A stretch of 64,000 nucleotides of DNA, taken from contig NZ_VOLT01000004.1 of the NCBI RefSeq assembly GCF_007954275.1, positions 495,347 to 559,346 on the forward strand. Reading direction: 5' to 3'. This document shows positions 23,608 to 32,227 of this stretch, in pieces. Position numbers and translations under genes: made by a program. Position 1 is the stretch's first letter. Every line of letters begins with the position of its first letter. Source of the DNA: Colwellia demingiae (lineage in GTDB: Bacteria > Pseudomonadota > Gammaproteobacteria > Enterobacterales > Alteromonadaceae). A model generated the notes under the pieces. It ran no database searches and was not told the DNA's origin. It saw only the letters and a program-made list of their open reading frames with translations.

Positions 23608-23914
23608 AGGGGATAATTCACTAAGAGTTAATAATACCCATTTCATTAAATAATTGACCTACTTTATACGTAGAGAAAATTGCCAAATACAAGACATTTA
23701 TTTAAATAACTAGTTGTTCTAATTATTAAATAAATAACGAAGTCATTGGTAATTTTAACCAGTAGAAATGGTTAATTAATTAGTGAGATTGGTATAATGA
23801 TAATATGTCGGCAATTATAGTGGTTTTAGCCCTTGCTGTAACTATTTATCGCAAGGGCTGAGTAATTGGCGGAGTAAATTTTCCAAGGACGTATTTTGAA
23901 TAAAAGAACAATAT
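23608..23914. other. Intergenic region between the srmB start and the fldB stop
   Basis: About 300 bp, AT-rich. It contains a weak hairpin around CCCTTGC...GCAAGGGC (about 23830-23860) that could end fldB transcription on the minus strand; no other structure is seen. Confidence 0.35.
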
Positions 23915-24433
23915 CTAAAGTAGGCTGCTGTACTCTAGTAATACTTGTTCACACCAAGTATCTAAGCGTTCATCGGTCAAGTTATATTGGCTATCTTCAT
24001 CTAAAGATAAACCTACAAATTTGCTGCCATCAGCCGTCAATGCTTTTGATGCGGTAAACTCATAACCTTGATTTGGCCAATAACCAACAACGGTTGCACC
24101 TTGTGCGATGACTTGGTCATGTAACATGCCAAGCGCATCTTGAAACCATTCAGTGTAACCAACTTGATCGCCCATTCCATATAGAGCAATAATTTTATCT
24201 GAAAGATCTATTTGATTGATATCACTCCACATAGATTCCCAGTCTTCTTGCAACTCACCAAAATCCCAGGTGGAAATACCTAGAATAATAAAGTCATAAT
24301 CAAGACACAGGGCTAAAGGTTGATCTTTGATATTGAATATATCAACCAAGTCTGCACCGATTATCGCTTGTATTTTTTCGGCAACTATTTCAGTGTAACA
24401 AGTGGTTGAACCATAAAATAAACCAATTTTCAT
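23915..24433 (-). CDS. fldB: Flavodoxin FldB
   Basis: FMN-binding electron carrier. The phosphate loop YGSTTCYTE, isoalloxazine-contact loops [13 protein letters not shown] and [12 protein letters not shown], and the C-terminal [10 protein letters not shown]...[12 protein letters not shown] match the long-chain FldB group more closely than FldA. 172 aa. In E. coli the order is fldB-xerD-dsbC-recJ; here fldB is divergent from dsbC and xerD is absent from the gap. Confidence 0.93.
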   Translation of the reverse strand: MKIGLFYGSTTCYTEIVAEKIQAIIGADLVDIFNIKDQPLALCLDYDFIILGISTWDFGELQEDWESMWSDINQIDLSDKIIALYGMGDQVGYTEWFQDALGMLHDQVIAQGATVVGYWPNQGYEFTASKALTADGSKFVGLSLDEDSQYNLTDERLDTWCEQVLLEYSSLL

Positions 24434-24649
24434 TATGCTATTTCCAGTTTTTATTTTAATACGAACTATATTAAGCGGGATTTTAGCAAAAACAATTATC
24501 TTTGTTTACAAGTTAATTCAATTTACTGGCTATTTTAAGTTGCAAATAATCTCTCATGGCTGTAATTTCCTTGCTTATATCTAGGTCTATTCATATGAAC
24601 ACGACCATTAGCCTCATTATTATCGATTTATAACTTTCATTTATTCGAA

Positions 24650-24671
24650 AGTTGTTAGGAAGTTGTTAGGA
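24650..24671 (+). repeat. Perfect 11-bp tandem duplication covering the dsbC ribosome site
   Basis: AGTTGTTAGGA occurs twice head to tail (24650-24660 and 24661-24671). Each copy carries an AGGA; only the second is at working distance from ATG 24678. Confidence 0.6.
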
Positions 24672-24677
24672 ATCATT

Positions 24678-25472
24678 ATGTTTAAAACATTCATTATTAG
24701 CGCTGTACTTGCCACACTTACTTTACCTATGTTGTTGCAATACTCCAATGCAGCCGAACAAACTAATGTACCCGCTACATTAGCTAAGCCAGTGAGTGAT
24801 AAAGCTGTGCTTGATGCAGATTTTTTAAAAGAAAAAATTAACAGTACTATAGGATTAACTGTTGTTAAGGTTGAAGCAACAGCATTACCAGGCATTGCTC
24901 TACTCGTTACCAACCAAGGGCTATTTTATGCAAGTTATGATGGTGAGTTTTTCATTCAAGGAAAAGTCTACAACTTAGGCTCTACCGTGAAAGATATAGG
25001 CGAAGAGAGCTTAGCTAAAGTTCGTCTAGAAGGTTTGAAAAACTTTGAAGATAACATGATTGTTTATAAAGCTGAGAATGAAAAATACGTGGTGTCAGTA
25101 TTTACTGATATCACCTGTGGTTATTGCCGTAAAATGCACGAAAAAATGGCAGACTATAATGCTCGCGGTATCACTTTTCGTTATTTAGCTTATCCACGAG
25201 CTGGTATTAAAGACCAAAATGGTAACTTAACTCAAGGTTTCAAAGATTTACGTTCGGTGTGGTGTAGTGAAGATAGTGCAACAGCGTTAACTAAAGCTAA
25301 ATCTGGTACTGGTATTGCGTATCGAATTTGTGAAGCACCAATTGAAGCACAGTTTAATTTTGGTCGTCAAATTGGTGTTAGTGGTACGCCAGCGATTATC
25401 TTATCAAATGGTATGATGGTTCCTGGTTACCAACCACCAGAGCAATTAGAAGAATTATTGAAAAACACCTAA
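24678..25472 (+). CDS. dsbC: Thiol:disulfide interchange protein DsbC
   Basis: Periplasmic disulfide isomerase that reshuffles wrong disulfides and is kept reduced by DsbD. Signal peptide at 1-27 (MFKTFIISAVLATLTLP..., cleaved near SNA-AEQ). An N-terminal dimerisation domain with the FYASYDGEFFIQGKVYNL segment is followed by a thioredoxin fold with active site CGYC and the cis-Pro loop SGTPAII. A second cysteine pair (WCS...RICEAP) is present as in E. coli DsbC. TTG 24663 is in frame, but the AGGA spacing supports ATG 24678 (264 aa). Confidence 0.95.
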   Translation: MFKTFIISAVLATLTLPMLLQYSNAAEQTNVPATLAKPVSDKAVLDADFLKEKINSTIGLTVVKVEATALPGIALLVTNQGLFYASYDGEFFIQGKVYNLGSTVKDIGEESLAKVRLEGLKNFEDNMIVYKAENEKYVVSVFTDITCGYCRKMHEKMADYNARGITFRYLAYPRAGIKDQNGNLTQGFKDLRSVWCSEDSATALTKAKSGTGIAYRICEAPIEAQFNFGRQIGVSGTPAIILSNGMMVPGYQPPEQLEELLKNT

Positions 25473-25505
25473 TTTATTTTTCATTATCGTTATAGATAAA
25501 CGTTT

Positions 25506-25541
25506 AAAAGTACTTGCTGATTTTCACCAAGTACTTTTTTT
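25506..25541 (+). terminator. Intrinsic terminator after dsbC
   Basis: Stem AAAAGTACTTG / CAAGTACTTTT with an 11-nt loop and a T run, 34 nt after the dsbC stop. It shows that recJ is probably transcribed separately. Confidence 0.8.
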
Positions 25542-25575
25542 ATGGTAAAAATAAGCTATAAAGCTTTATCACAGC

Positions 25576-25838
25576 TATACCCGTTACCATTCAAAGTGCA
25601 GGGGTTCAGTGGGAATTAAAATTACTTTAGGCAAGGAAGATAATTTAAGTATAGTTATTCTATGCATTGATTATTTGACGTGTATAAAGTCATTTAAACC
25701 CCATCGAAGAAGCGCTTGAGCAACATCACTTGATTGTTGCTGTGATTTATAAGGGAATAACCATTATTTCATCACAGCGTCTTGAATTGAAATTGCTCAA
25801 GCACTCTGAAACATGCATCTTGATTGGTAACGGGTATA
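25576..25838. repeat. MITE-like intergenic element with TATACCCGTTACC inverted ends
   Basis: The 263-bp stretch begins TATACCCGTTACCATTCAA and ends TTGATTGGTAACGGGTATA, which are imperfect inverted copies. It has no coding potential. Internal blocks (TTCAG..GGAATTA, CTTTAGGCAAGG, TATAGTTATTCTAT) recur in the same order in the element at 40.1 kb, so the two are diverged members of one family. The inner CGCTTGAGCAA / TTGCTCAAGC pair adds further hairpin potential. It fills the dsbC-recJ gap. Confidence 0.65.
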
Positions 25839-25871
25839 TAACTATCACCAGCAGAATTGAGAACGAATAGT

Positions 25872-27626
25872 ATGAGTAAAACAATTGTTCGCCGAGCGAA
25901 AGTAGCTACCGGCCACTTGCCTGATAACCTACCTGAAATCATAAAACAAATTTATGCTAGTCGTGGTATGGAATCAGCACAAGAGCTTGAACTTAACGTT
26001 GCTAATTTACAAGGTATGGTCGATGAAACGGCGCTTATGGGTATGGACAAAGCATGTCAGTTATTACATGACGCGCTAGTAAATAAACTGCGTATCATTA
26101 TTGTTGGCGATTTTGATGCCGACGGTGCTACCAGTACTGCATTAATGATGACAGCACTGAGCCTATTTAACAGTAACAACCATGATTTTATTGTGCCAAA
26201 TCGTTTTGAATATGGCTACGGTCTTACCCCTGAGATTGTTGATATTGCAGCAAAGCAGAATACGCAAATGTTAATAACGGTTGATAATGGCATCAGTTGT
26301 ATTGCCGGTGTTAAACGTGCAAAAGATTTAGGTATGCAGGTAATTGTTACGGATCATCATTTGCCAGGACACTCCTTACCCATTGCTGACGCCATAGTTA
26401 ATCCTAATCAGCACGGTTGTAATTTTCCGAGTAAAGCCCTTGCAGGTGTGGGTGTAGCTTTTTACTTAATGCTGGCTTTAAGAAAGTATTGCCGTGAGCA
26501 AAACTATTTTTCAGAGCAAGGCATTGCTGAGCCTAATATCGCTCAACTATTAGATTTGGTTGCTTTAGGAACCGTTGCCGATGTGGTTTCACTTGATGCG
26601 AATAACCGTATTTTAGTGGAGCAAGGTTTGAAACGTATTCGTGCAGGGAAGACTCGACCGGGCATTCAAGCGCTTATTGAAATCGCAAATAAAAATCAGC
26701 AAAGACTCGTTGCCAGTGATTTTGGTTTTGCCCTCGGCCCGCGAATTAATGCGGCAGGGCGGTTGGATGATATGTCTTATGGTATTAACTGTTTACTTGC
26801 GAATGATTTGTCTAGTGCTCGTGTGATGGCTGCAGAACTTGATGACCTCAATAAAACTCGACGAGAAATAGAGCAGGGTATGCAAGCAGAAGCTGAGCAA
26901 GTACTTACTTCTCTTAAGTTTGATGAAGATAACTTACCTAACGCTATTGCCCTTTATCAACAAGACTGGCATCAAGGTGTTATCGGTATTGTTGCTGGTC
27001 GATTAAAAGAAAAATTTCATCGACCTTGCATTGTTTTTGCTAATGGCAAAGATGATGACTCAGTTGATGTTACCCAAAGAGAAATTAAAGGTTCGGCGCG
27101 TTCTATTCCGGGTCTGCATATTCGAGATTTATTAGAGCATATTGACAGTCAACATCCTGATATTATTCTTAAGTTTGGTGGCCATGCAATGGCGGCAGGT
27201 TTATCTATAAAACACGGTAACTTTGAGCGCTTTCAGCAACTATTTAATGAATTAGCGGGTAAATGGTTAAAAGCAGAAGATTTGCAGAGTATTATTTTAT
27301 CGGATGGTGAGCTCATGCTTGAACACCTCAGCTTAGACTTTGCAGAGCAGTTACGAGATGCCGGTCCTTGGGGACAAAACTTCCCTGAGCCATTATTTGA
27401 TGACACTTTTACATTGGTACAGCAGCGTATTGTTGGCGAAAAGCATCTTAAATTAGTGGTAGAAAAGCAGGGTGAAGTCTTTGATGGTATTGCTTTTAAT
27501 GTTGATGTTAAAACATGGCCAAATGCTCAAGTAAAACAGGTACATTTAGCTTATCGATTAGATGTTAATGAATTTCGTGGTAAACGCACGGTGCAATTCA
27601 TGGTTGAAAATATCACGGCTGTTTAG
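25872..27626 (+). CDS. recJ: Single-stranded-DNA-specific exonuclease RecJ
   Basis: 5'-3' exonuclease of recombination and mismatch repair. DHH-family motifs: DFDADGATSTAL (metal), ITVDNGISCIAGV, VTDHHLPG (DHH), AGVGVAFYLMLAL, LVALGTVADVVSL, FALGPRINAAGRL, then DHHA1 marks QGVIGIVAGRLKE, GSARSIPG and FGGHAMAAG, and a C-terminal OB-like domain. 584 aa from ATG 25872; TTG 25857 is in frame but less likely. The gene order dsbC-recJ is the enteric one. Confidence 0.95.
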   Translation: MSKTIVRRAKVATGHLPDNLPEIIKQIYASRGMESAQELELNVANLQGMVDETALMGMDKACQLLHDALVNKLRIIIVGDFDADGATSTALMMTALSLFNSNNHDFIVPNRFEYGYGLTPEIVDIAAKQNTQMLITVDNGISCIAGVKRAKDLGMQVIVTDHHLPGHSLPIADAIVNPNQHGCNFPSKALAGVGVAFYLMLALRKYCREQNYFSEQGIAEPNIAQLLDLVALGTVADVVSLDANNRILVEQGLKRIRAGKTRPGIQALIEIANKNQQRLVASDFGFALGPRINAAGRLDDMSYGINCLLANDLSSARVMAAELDDLNKTRREIEQGMQAEAEQVLTSLKFDEDNLPNAIALYQQDWHQGVIGIVAGRLKEKFHRPCIVFANGKDDDSVDVTQREIKGSARSIPGLHIRDLLEHIDSQHPDIILKFGGHAMAAGLSIKHGNFERFQQLFNELAGKWLKAEDLQSIILSDGELMLEHLSLDFAEQLRDAGPWGQNFPEPLFDDTFTLVQQRIVGEKHLKLVVEKQGEVFDGIAFNVDVKTWPNAQVKQVHLAYRLDVNEFRGKRTVQFMVENITAV

Positions 27627-27646
27627 CTGAAAAGTAATGAGAAATC

Positions 27647-28366
27647 ATGATAGAAAAAACACTGGAAATAATAGAATTACCGCAGTTAGCTTTAGCTTTT
27701 CTTCCTGTATTAGTGGTCTTATTCATTCAGTTTAGCTGGTCTTTACCACAAAAAAGAACAATACATGCCCTAGCGCGAATGTTGGTGCAATTATTGTTAG
27801 TAGGTTTTTTTCTCAGTTATGTATTTGAGTCAGATAGCGCTTGGTTAGTACTAATATTGCTGATTATTATGGTGTTTTTTTCTAGCTGGATAGCATTAAA
27901 TAATATTGAGGCACCTAAGAGAGAACTGTTTCAACGAGCGGTATTGGCTATTTCAGTTAGTAGTGTTTTAACTTTATTAATTATTACCCAAGGTGTTTTA
28001 CAACTATCTCCTTGGTATCACGCCCAAACACTTATACCCCTTGCAGGTATGGTGTTTGCTAGTAGTATGAATAGCATTAGTTTATCTGGAGAGCGTTTTT
28101 ATTCCGAACTGGCAAATAAGGTTAGTTATAAAAAGGCTCGAAATATTGCTTTTCAAGCATCAATGATCCCCAATGTAAATGCACTATTAGCGGTTGGAAT
28201 TGTTTCTTTACCCGGTATGATGACAGGTCAAATTCTCTCGGGTGTTTCTCCTTTCATTGCCGCAAGGTATCAAATCATGGTGATGTGTATGATTTTTGCT
28301 TCTGCTGGTATCTCTTCTGCTTATTTTCTTTATTTAGCTAGAACTAACCTTAAGCCAAAAAGCTAG
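27647..28366 (+). CDS. FetB/YbbM-type ABC transporter permease (UPF0014)
   Basis: Inner-membrane protein of 239 residues with about seven hydrophobic segments. It belongs to the UPF0014 family whose E. coli member FetB pairs with ATPase FetA to export iron. Motifs include LARMLVQLLLVGF, PLAGMVFASSMNSISLSGERF, and SLPGMMTGQILSGVSPF.AARYQIMVM. It starts 20 nt after recJ, so co-transcription is likely. No FetA-type ATPase gene is adjacent, so its partner must be elsewhere. Confidence 0.85.
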   Translation: MIEKTLEIIELPQLALAFLPVLVVLFIQFSWSLPQKRTIHALARMLVQLLLVGFFLSYVFESDSAWLVLILLIIMVFFSSWIALNNIEAPKRELFQRAVLAISVSSVLTLLIITQGVLQLSPWYHAQTLIPLAGMVFASSMNSISLSGERFYSELANKVSYKKARNIAFQASMIPNVNALLAVGIVSLPGMMTGQILSGVSPFIAARYQIMVMCMIFASAGISSAYFLYLARTNLKPKS

Positions 28367-28450
28367 TTTTTTAAATTGGTAATACAGATCGTTCACTATG
28401 CCGATTACTGAGTTTATTGGTTAGATGGCAGAGTTGAAGGGAGTATAAAT

Positions 28451-28480
28451 AAAAAACGTAGATGATTGCTCACCTACGTT
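28451..28480 (-). terminator. Intrinsic terminator after phaB
   Basis: Arms AACGTAG (28455-28461) and CTACGTT (28474-28480), followed on the minus strand by a T run; about 35 nt beyond the phaB stop. Confidence 0.7.
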
Positions 28481-28515
28481 AATTTTATAAAAGTAGTATG
28501 GTAATACTTTTATAG

Positions 28516-29238
28516 TTAGTACATGTGCTGACCACCATTAATGGATAAGGTCGAGCCAGTAACAAAACCAGCTTCATCAGCCACTAAAAACAATACTGAA
28601 CTAGCAATATCTTCTGGTTGGCCTAAGCGTCCTACCGGTATTGTTCTAACAATTTTTGCTAAAACGTCTTCAGGTACCGCGCGAACCATATCTGTTTCAA
28701 CATAACCTGGTGCAATAGCATTGACCGTAATGCCTTTCGCTGCGCCTTCTTGCGCTAATGCTTTAGTAAATCCATGGATACCAGACTTAGCTGCTGCATA
28801 GTTAACTTGACCATATTGGCCAGCTTGTCCATTAACTGATCCTATATTAACAATACGACCAAATGCTCTTTCTCTCATACCTTCAATAACAGCGCGAGAG
28901 GTATTGAAACAAGAGGATAAATTGGTCTGAATAACGGCATTCCATTTCTCAAAGTCCATCCTGTGCATGGTGCCATCTCTTGTAATTCCTGCATTGTTTA
29001 CAAGAATATCAATTGGACCAATTTCAGACTCTATATCGTTAATGCTTTTAGCTACACTTTCAAAATCACTGACATCAAATTTAGAAGTTCGGATACCTGT
29101 TCGCTCTGTAAATTCTTGAGCTGCTTGATCATTGCCAGCATAGTTCGCGATGACATTATAACCATGCGCTTTCAACATAACGCTAATCGATTCGCCTATT
29201 CCACGAGTACCACCTGTTACTAATGCAATGCGTCCCAT
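28516..29238 (-). CDS. phaB: Acetoacetyl-CoA reductase PhaB
   Basis: NADPH-dependent SDR reducing acetoacetyl-CoA to (R)-3-hydroxybutyryl-CoA, the monomer for PHB synthesis. Rossmann motif TGGTRGIG, NNAG at NNAGITRDGTMHRM, and the catalytic Ser/Tyr/Lys set in NIGSVNGQ...YAAAKSG; the PhaB-specific GQFGQ-like stretch reads AGQYGQVNYAAAK. 240 aa with a strong AAGGAG ribosome site. First gene of the PHA island and divergent from bdhA. No phaA thiolase is in the window. Confidence 0.93.
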   Translation of the reverse strand: MGRIALVTGGTRGIGESISVMLKAHGYNVIANYAGNDQAAQEFTERTGIRTSKFDVSDFESVAKSINDIESEIGPIDILVNNAGITRDGTMHRMDFEKWNAVIQTNLSSCFNTSRAVIEGMRERAFGRIVNIGSVNGQAGQYGQVNYAAAKSGIHGFTKALAQEGAAKGITVNAIAPGYVETDMVRAVPEDVLAKIVRTIPVGRLGQPEDIASSVLFLVADEAGFVTGSTLSINGGQHMY

Positions 29239-29664
29239 AACTTTACTCCTTGTTATATTTCATAATTGTACATAGAGGTTTCTAAACTTTATATTTATTG
29301 AGCTATTTGCTCATTTTTTATCATATATCAAGCTGAATCATTCAACTAATTAACTTTAGTCGTAGTGTGTGCAAAATTAAATTTTATTTTTGGTTCCAAT
29401 ATCGACTTTTATTTGTCTTAAATGGGGAAATTCGTGTTCATTATAGGGTGAGTTGTTTTTGTATTCGATAGCTGGTTGATAAGTGAGCACCTGATTCCTA
29501 TATATTCTTTTGATATAAGTTATTCTGTATTTTGTTTTGGCTGTGCGAGGTTCTTTAAGTTAAGAAAGTGGACTTAGTAAGGTAAATAATTGAAGTGTTT
29601 AGTTAACATTAGCAAACTATCGTTATATTCTGTACAGAATACAAACAAACTAATGGAATAAAAT
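29239..29664. other. phaB-bdhA divergent intergenic region
   Basis: 426 bp without a gene. The only clear structure is the 16-bp palindrome at 29626-29641, listed separately. No PhaR-type TGCTGC operator is seen here, unlike in front of phaC and the phasins. Confidence 0.45.
29626..29641. promoter_or_regulatory. Perfect 16-bp palindrome upstream of bdhA
   Basis: TATTCTGTACAGAATA is fully self-complementary and ends 23 bp before ATG 29665, where a repressor would block transcription or early elongation. The regulator is unknown. Confidence 0.5.
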
Positions 29665-30441
29665 ATGACACTTAAAAAAACAGCTTTAGTAACGGGTTCT
29701 GTCAGTGGTATAGGCTTAGGAATAGCAAAAGATTTAGCTAAGCAAGGTTATAAAGTCCTTATTAGTGATATTAATTTAGCGGTGGCAGAAGATGTAGCGC
29801 AAAGTATTAACCAGTCGGGAGGAGATGCCTTAGCGTTTAAACTTGATGTCACTGTGCAAGCTGATATCGATAATGTTATTGCTCGTGCGGATGAATTTAA
29901 TAACCGTATTGATGTGTTAGTTAATAATGCGGGTATTCAATATGTTTCTAAATTAGAAGAATTTCCAGCAGAGAAATGGCAACTGATTACTAATGTGCTA
30001 TTAGTCGGCCCAGCAATGATGACCAAAGCGGTATTACCGTTAATGCGATCTAATAATTTTGGTCGTATTATTAATATTGGCTCTTTGCATGGTTTAGTTG
30101 CCTCTCCATTTAAAAGTGCTTATGTTGCAGCCAAACACGGCATTATAGGTTTTTCTAAAGTGATTGCGTTAGAAACAGGTGATCAAGATATTACTATCAA
30201 TACAATTTGTCCCGCTTATGTAAAAACTCCGCTAGTTGAGAAGCAAATTGCAGATACGGCTAAAGAGCATGGTATTAGCGAAGAAGAAGTTGTTAATAAT
30301 ATTATGTTGGCGCCAATGCCGAAAAAAGCTTTTATTGATATAGAAGAAATATGTGGTTCAGTAAGTTATTTAGCAAGTGATGTGGCTAAAAATATGACAG
30401 GACAAACTATGGTATTAGATGGTGGTTGGGTAGCAAGATAA
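29665..30441 (+). CDS. bdhA: 3-hydroxybutyrate dehydrogenase
   Basis: NAD-dependent SDR oxidising (R)-3-hydroxybutyrate from PHB breakdown to acetoacetate. TGSVSGIG cofactor loop, NNAGIQYVSKLEEFP, catalytic NIGSLHGLVASPFKSAYVAAKHG, and the BDH signature CPAYVKTPLVEKQI plus the closing GQTMVLDGGWVA. 258 aa. Faces phaZ tail to tail across a shared terminator, so the two mobilisation enzymes sit together. Confidence 0.93.
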   Translation: MTLKKTALVTGSVSGIGLGIAKDLAKQGYKVLISDINLAVAEDVAQSINQSGGDALAFKLDVTVQADIDNVIARADEFNNRIDVLVNNAGIQYVSKLEEFPAEKWQLITNVLLVGPAMMTKAVLPLMRSNNFGRIINIGSLHGLVASPFKSAYVAAKHGIIGFSKVIALETGDQDITINTICPAYVKTPLVEKQIADTAKEHGISEEEVVNNIMLAPMPKKAFIDIEEICGSVSYLASDVAKNMTGQTMVLDGGWVAR

Positions 30442-30466
30442 TCTGGTTGTCTAACTGATAAAATCA

Positions 30467-30503
30467 AAAAAGTAGGTTTGATAAAACAAACCTACTTTTT
30501 ATT
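30467..30503. terminator. Bidirectional terminator between bdhA and phaZ
   Basis: Perfect 14-bp stem AAAAAGTAGGTTTG / CAAACCTACTTTTT with a 6-nt loop and A/T tracts on both sides. Confidence 0.88.
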
Positions 30504-30530
30504 TAATAAACTATTTCTTTGACAAGATAA

Positions 30531-31748
30531 TTAGTTATGTTTTGCAATAAATTCAGCAATGCTTGGTGCTATTCTTTCACGGAAAGCAGAACCACTAAAA
30601 GTGCCAAAATGACCTACACCGTCAAAAACTTGATCCAATTTGTTTTGCTCTGGAATACCAGAACATAAAGCTTGTGCTGCTTGGGTTTGACCTAATGAAC
30701 AAATATCATCATTTTTCCCTTCAATGGTATGTAATGCAGTATCAGTTATTGCTGATAAATCAATAAGCTCACCATGGTAAGTCATTTTACCATTAGCTAA
30801 ATCTTGATTAATAAAAACACGGTCGAGGGTTTCTAAATAGAACTCACTATTAAGGTCTAATACGGCTAAATATTCATCATAAAAGTCACGGTGACTTTCT
30901 TGTTTATCTTCTTTTCCATGAAAAACATGGCCAAAATAATCAGTGTGTTTCTTGACGTGATTCTCTATATTCATCGCCATAAAAGAGCTTAATTGAATAA
31001 AGCCTGGATATACTTTTCTTCCTGCACCTGGGAAACGCTTAGGCACCGTCATTATGACGTTATTTTCAAACCAACTTAAATCTTTACTACTAGCGTATTT
31101 ATTGAGTTCGTTTGGGTTGATACTTGTATCAATAGGGCCTGCAATAATTGTTAGAGATTTAGGTGTAGCAGCATCTTTTTCTTTAGACAAAACAGCTGTT
31201 GCTATTAACGCTTGAACTGCAGGTTGGCAAACGGCTAATACATGGGTATTTTCGCCAATTTCTTTCATAAACTCGATAAGGTAAGTTACATAATCATCAA
31301 AACCAAAACTCCCTTCAGATAAAGGAACATTTTTAGCATCTAGCCAATCAGTAATGTAAACGTCATGGTCTAAAATTAAACGTTCTATTGTTACTTTCAA
31401 CAAGGTTGCATGATGACCTGAAAGTGGAGCAACTAAAAATAGTTTAGGTTGTTTAACCTTAGTATCTTGTTTGAAGTGGATTAAATTACAAAAAGGTTTT
31501 GCTAAAATAACTTGTTCGTCAATGTTAACCGTTTCACCATCAATTACTGTTGTTTTAATGTCAAAAGGTTGTTTATCGTAAACTTTAGTATGATGGTAGG
31601 CACTATCAAGTGCCGCATTAATACTTTTCCCCAGTAGGGTGTTTGAAAACGGGTTAAACGGATGAGTCAGTAGTTGTTGATTCACTGTGATAAAACCATT
31701 CATCATTTCGGCGGAGCGACTATAGAGGTCGTAAGTTTGATACATCAT
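30531..31748 (-). CDS. phaZ: Intracellular polyhydroxybutyrate depolymerase PhaZ
   Basis: Degrades intracellular PHB granules to 3-hydroxybutyrate. Matches the PhaZa1-type depolymerase family: start MYQTYDLYSRSAEMMNG, the Cys nucleophile in VLAVCQPAVQAL (a lipase-box-like motif with Cys), VYITDWLDAKNVPL, and the C-terminal EGKNDDICSLGQTQAA...GVGHFGTFSGSAFR with the probable Asp and His of the triad. 405 aa; GGATAAAACAC precedes ATG 31748. Divergent from phaC. Confidence 0.93.
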   Translation of the reverse strand: MMYQTYDLYSRSAEMMNGFITVNQQLLTHPFNPFSNTLLGKSINAALDSAYHHTKVYDKQPFDIKTTVIDGETVNIDEQVILAKPFCNLIHFKQDTKVKQPKLFLVAPLSGHHATLLKVTIERLILDHDVYITDWLDAKNVPLSEGSFGFDDYVTYLIEFMKEIGENTHVLAVCQPAVQALIATAVLSKEKDAATPKSLTIIAGPIDTSINPNELNKYASSKDLSWFENNVIMTVPKRFPGAGRKVYPGFIQLSSFMAMNIENHVKKHTDYFGHVFHGKEDKQESHRDFYDEYLAVLDLNSEFYLETLDRVFINQDLANGKMTYHGELIDLSAITDTALHTIEGKNDDICSLGQTQAAQALCSGIPEQNKLDQVFDGVGHFGTFSGSAFRERIAPSIAEFIAKHN

Positions 31749-31854
31749 GTGTTTTATCCTTCAAATAAACTTTCAACTAGTATTACCTTTCGTATTGCTC
31801 TTAAAATTTTTAAAAGAGGCCAATACCCTAATATTACTGATTGATTAGTTTCTG

Positions 31855-31904
31855 TTAGCGTTAATCAAGGTTCCTCTTTCATTATTTAGCGTAATTAAGG
31901 TTCC
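31855..31904. repeat. Direct repeat TTAGCG...AAGGTTCC in the phaZ-phaC gap
   Basis: TTAGCGTTAATCAAGGTTCC (31855-31874) and TTAGCGTAATTAAGGTTCC (31886-31904) are near-identical copies 31 bp apart, between the divergent phaZ and phaC genes. They could be paired sites for a regulator of either gene. Confidence 0.45.
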
Positions 31905-31917
31905 AATCTTTGTTTTT

Positions 31918-32001
31918 ATATTGCAGCGCAGCATTCCAATTTGAAATGAGTGTACCTAGCTAAATCATATTGGTCAATAATTTTTTGCTGCACCGCGGCA
32001 A
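31918..32001 (+). promoter_or_regulatory. Paired PhaR-type operators around the phaC promoter
   Basis: Site 1 TATTGC-AGC-GCAGCA (31919-31933) and site 2 TTGCTGC-ACC-GCGGCAA (31985-32001) have centres 67 bp apart. Between them TTGAAA (31941-31946) could be the -35, with a weak -10 (AATCAT) 17 bp on. The motif matches the CTGC-N3-4-GCAG PhaR recognition element known from Paracoccus. The same two-site layout occurs before all three phasins. Confidence 0.6.
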
Positions 32002-32227
32002 AAATAAAGGTATCCTTACTATTCGCCATATACTCGACATGTACACTATGTTTTTACTTAAGGTTGATGCAGGCTGTTAAAATAGATAATTACCAAATAA
32101 GTTTGTATCTTATTATTATTGTTTGTAAATTGTTTATTAATAATTTACAAAAAACATTTACAATTTTTAATTTTGGGCTGCTTTAAAGGCAAATAAATTA
32201 TAACCAGACCATTTACAAGGATATATT

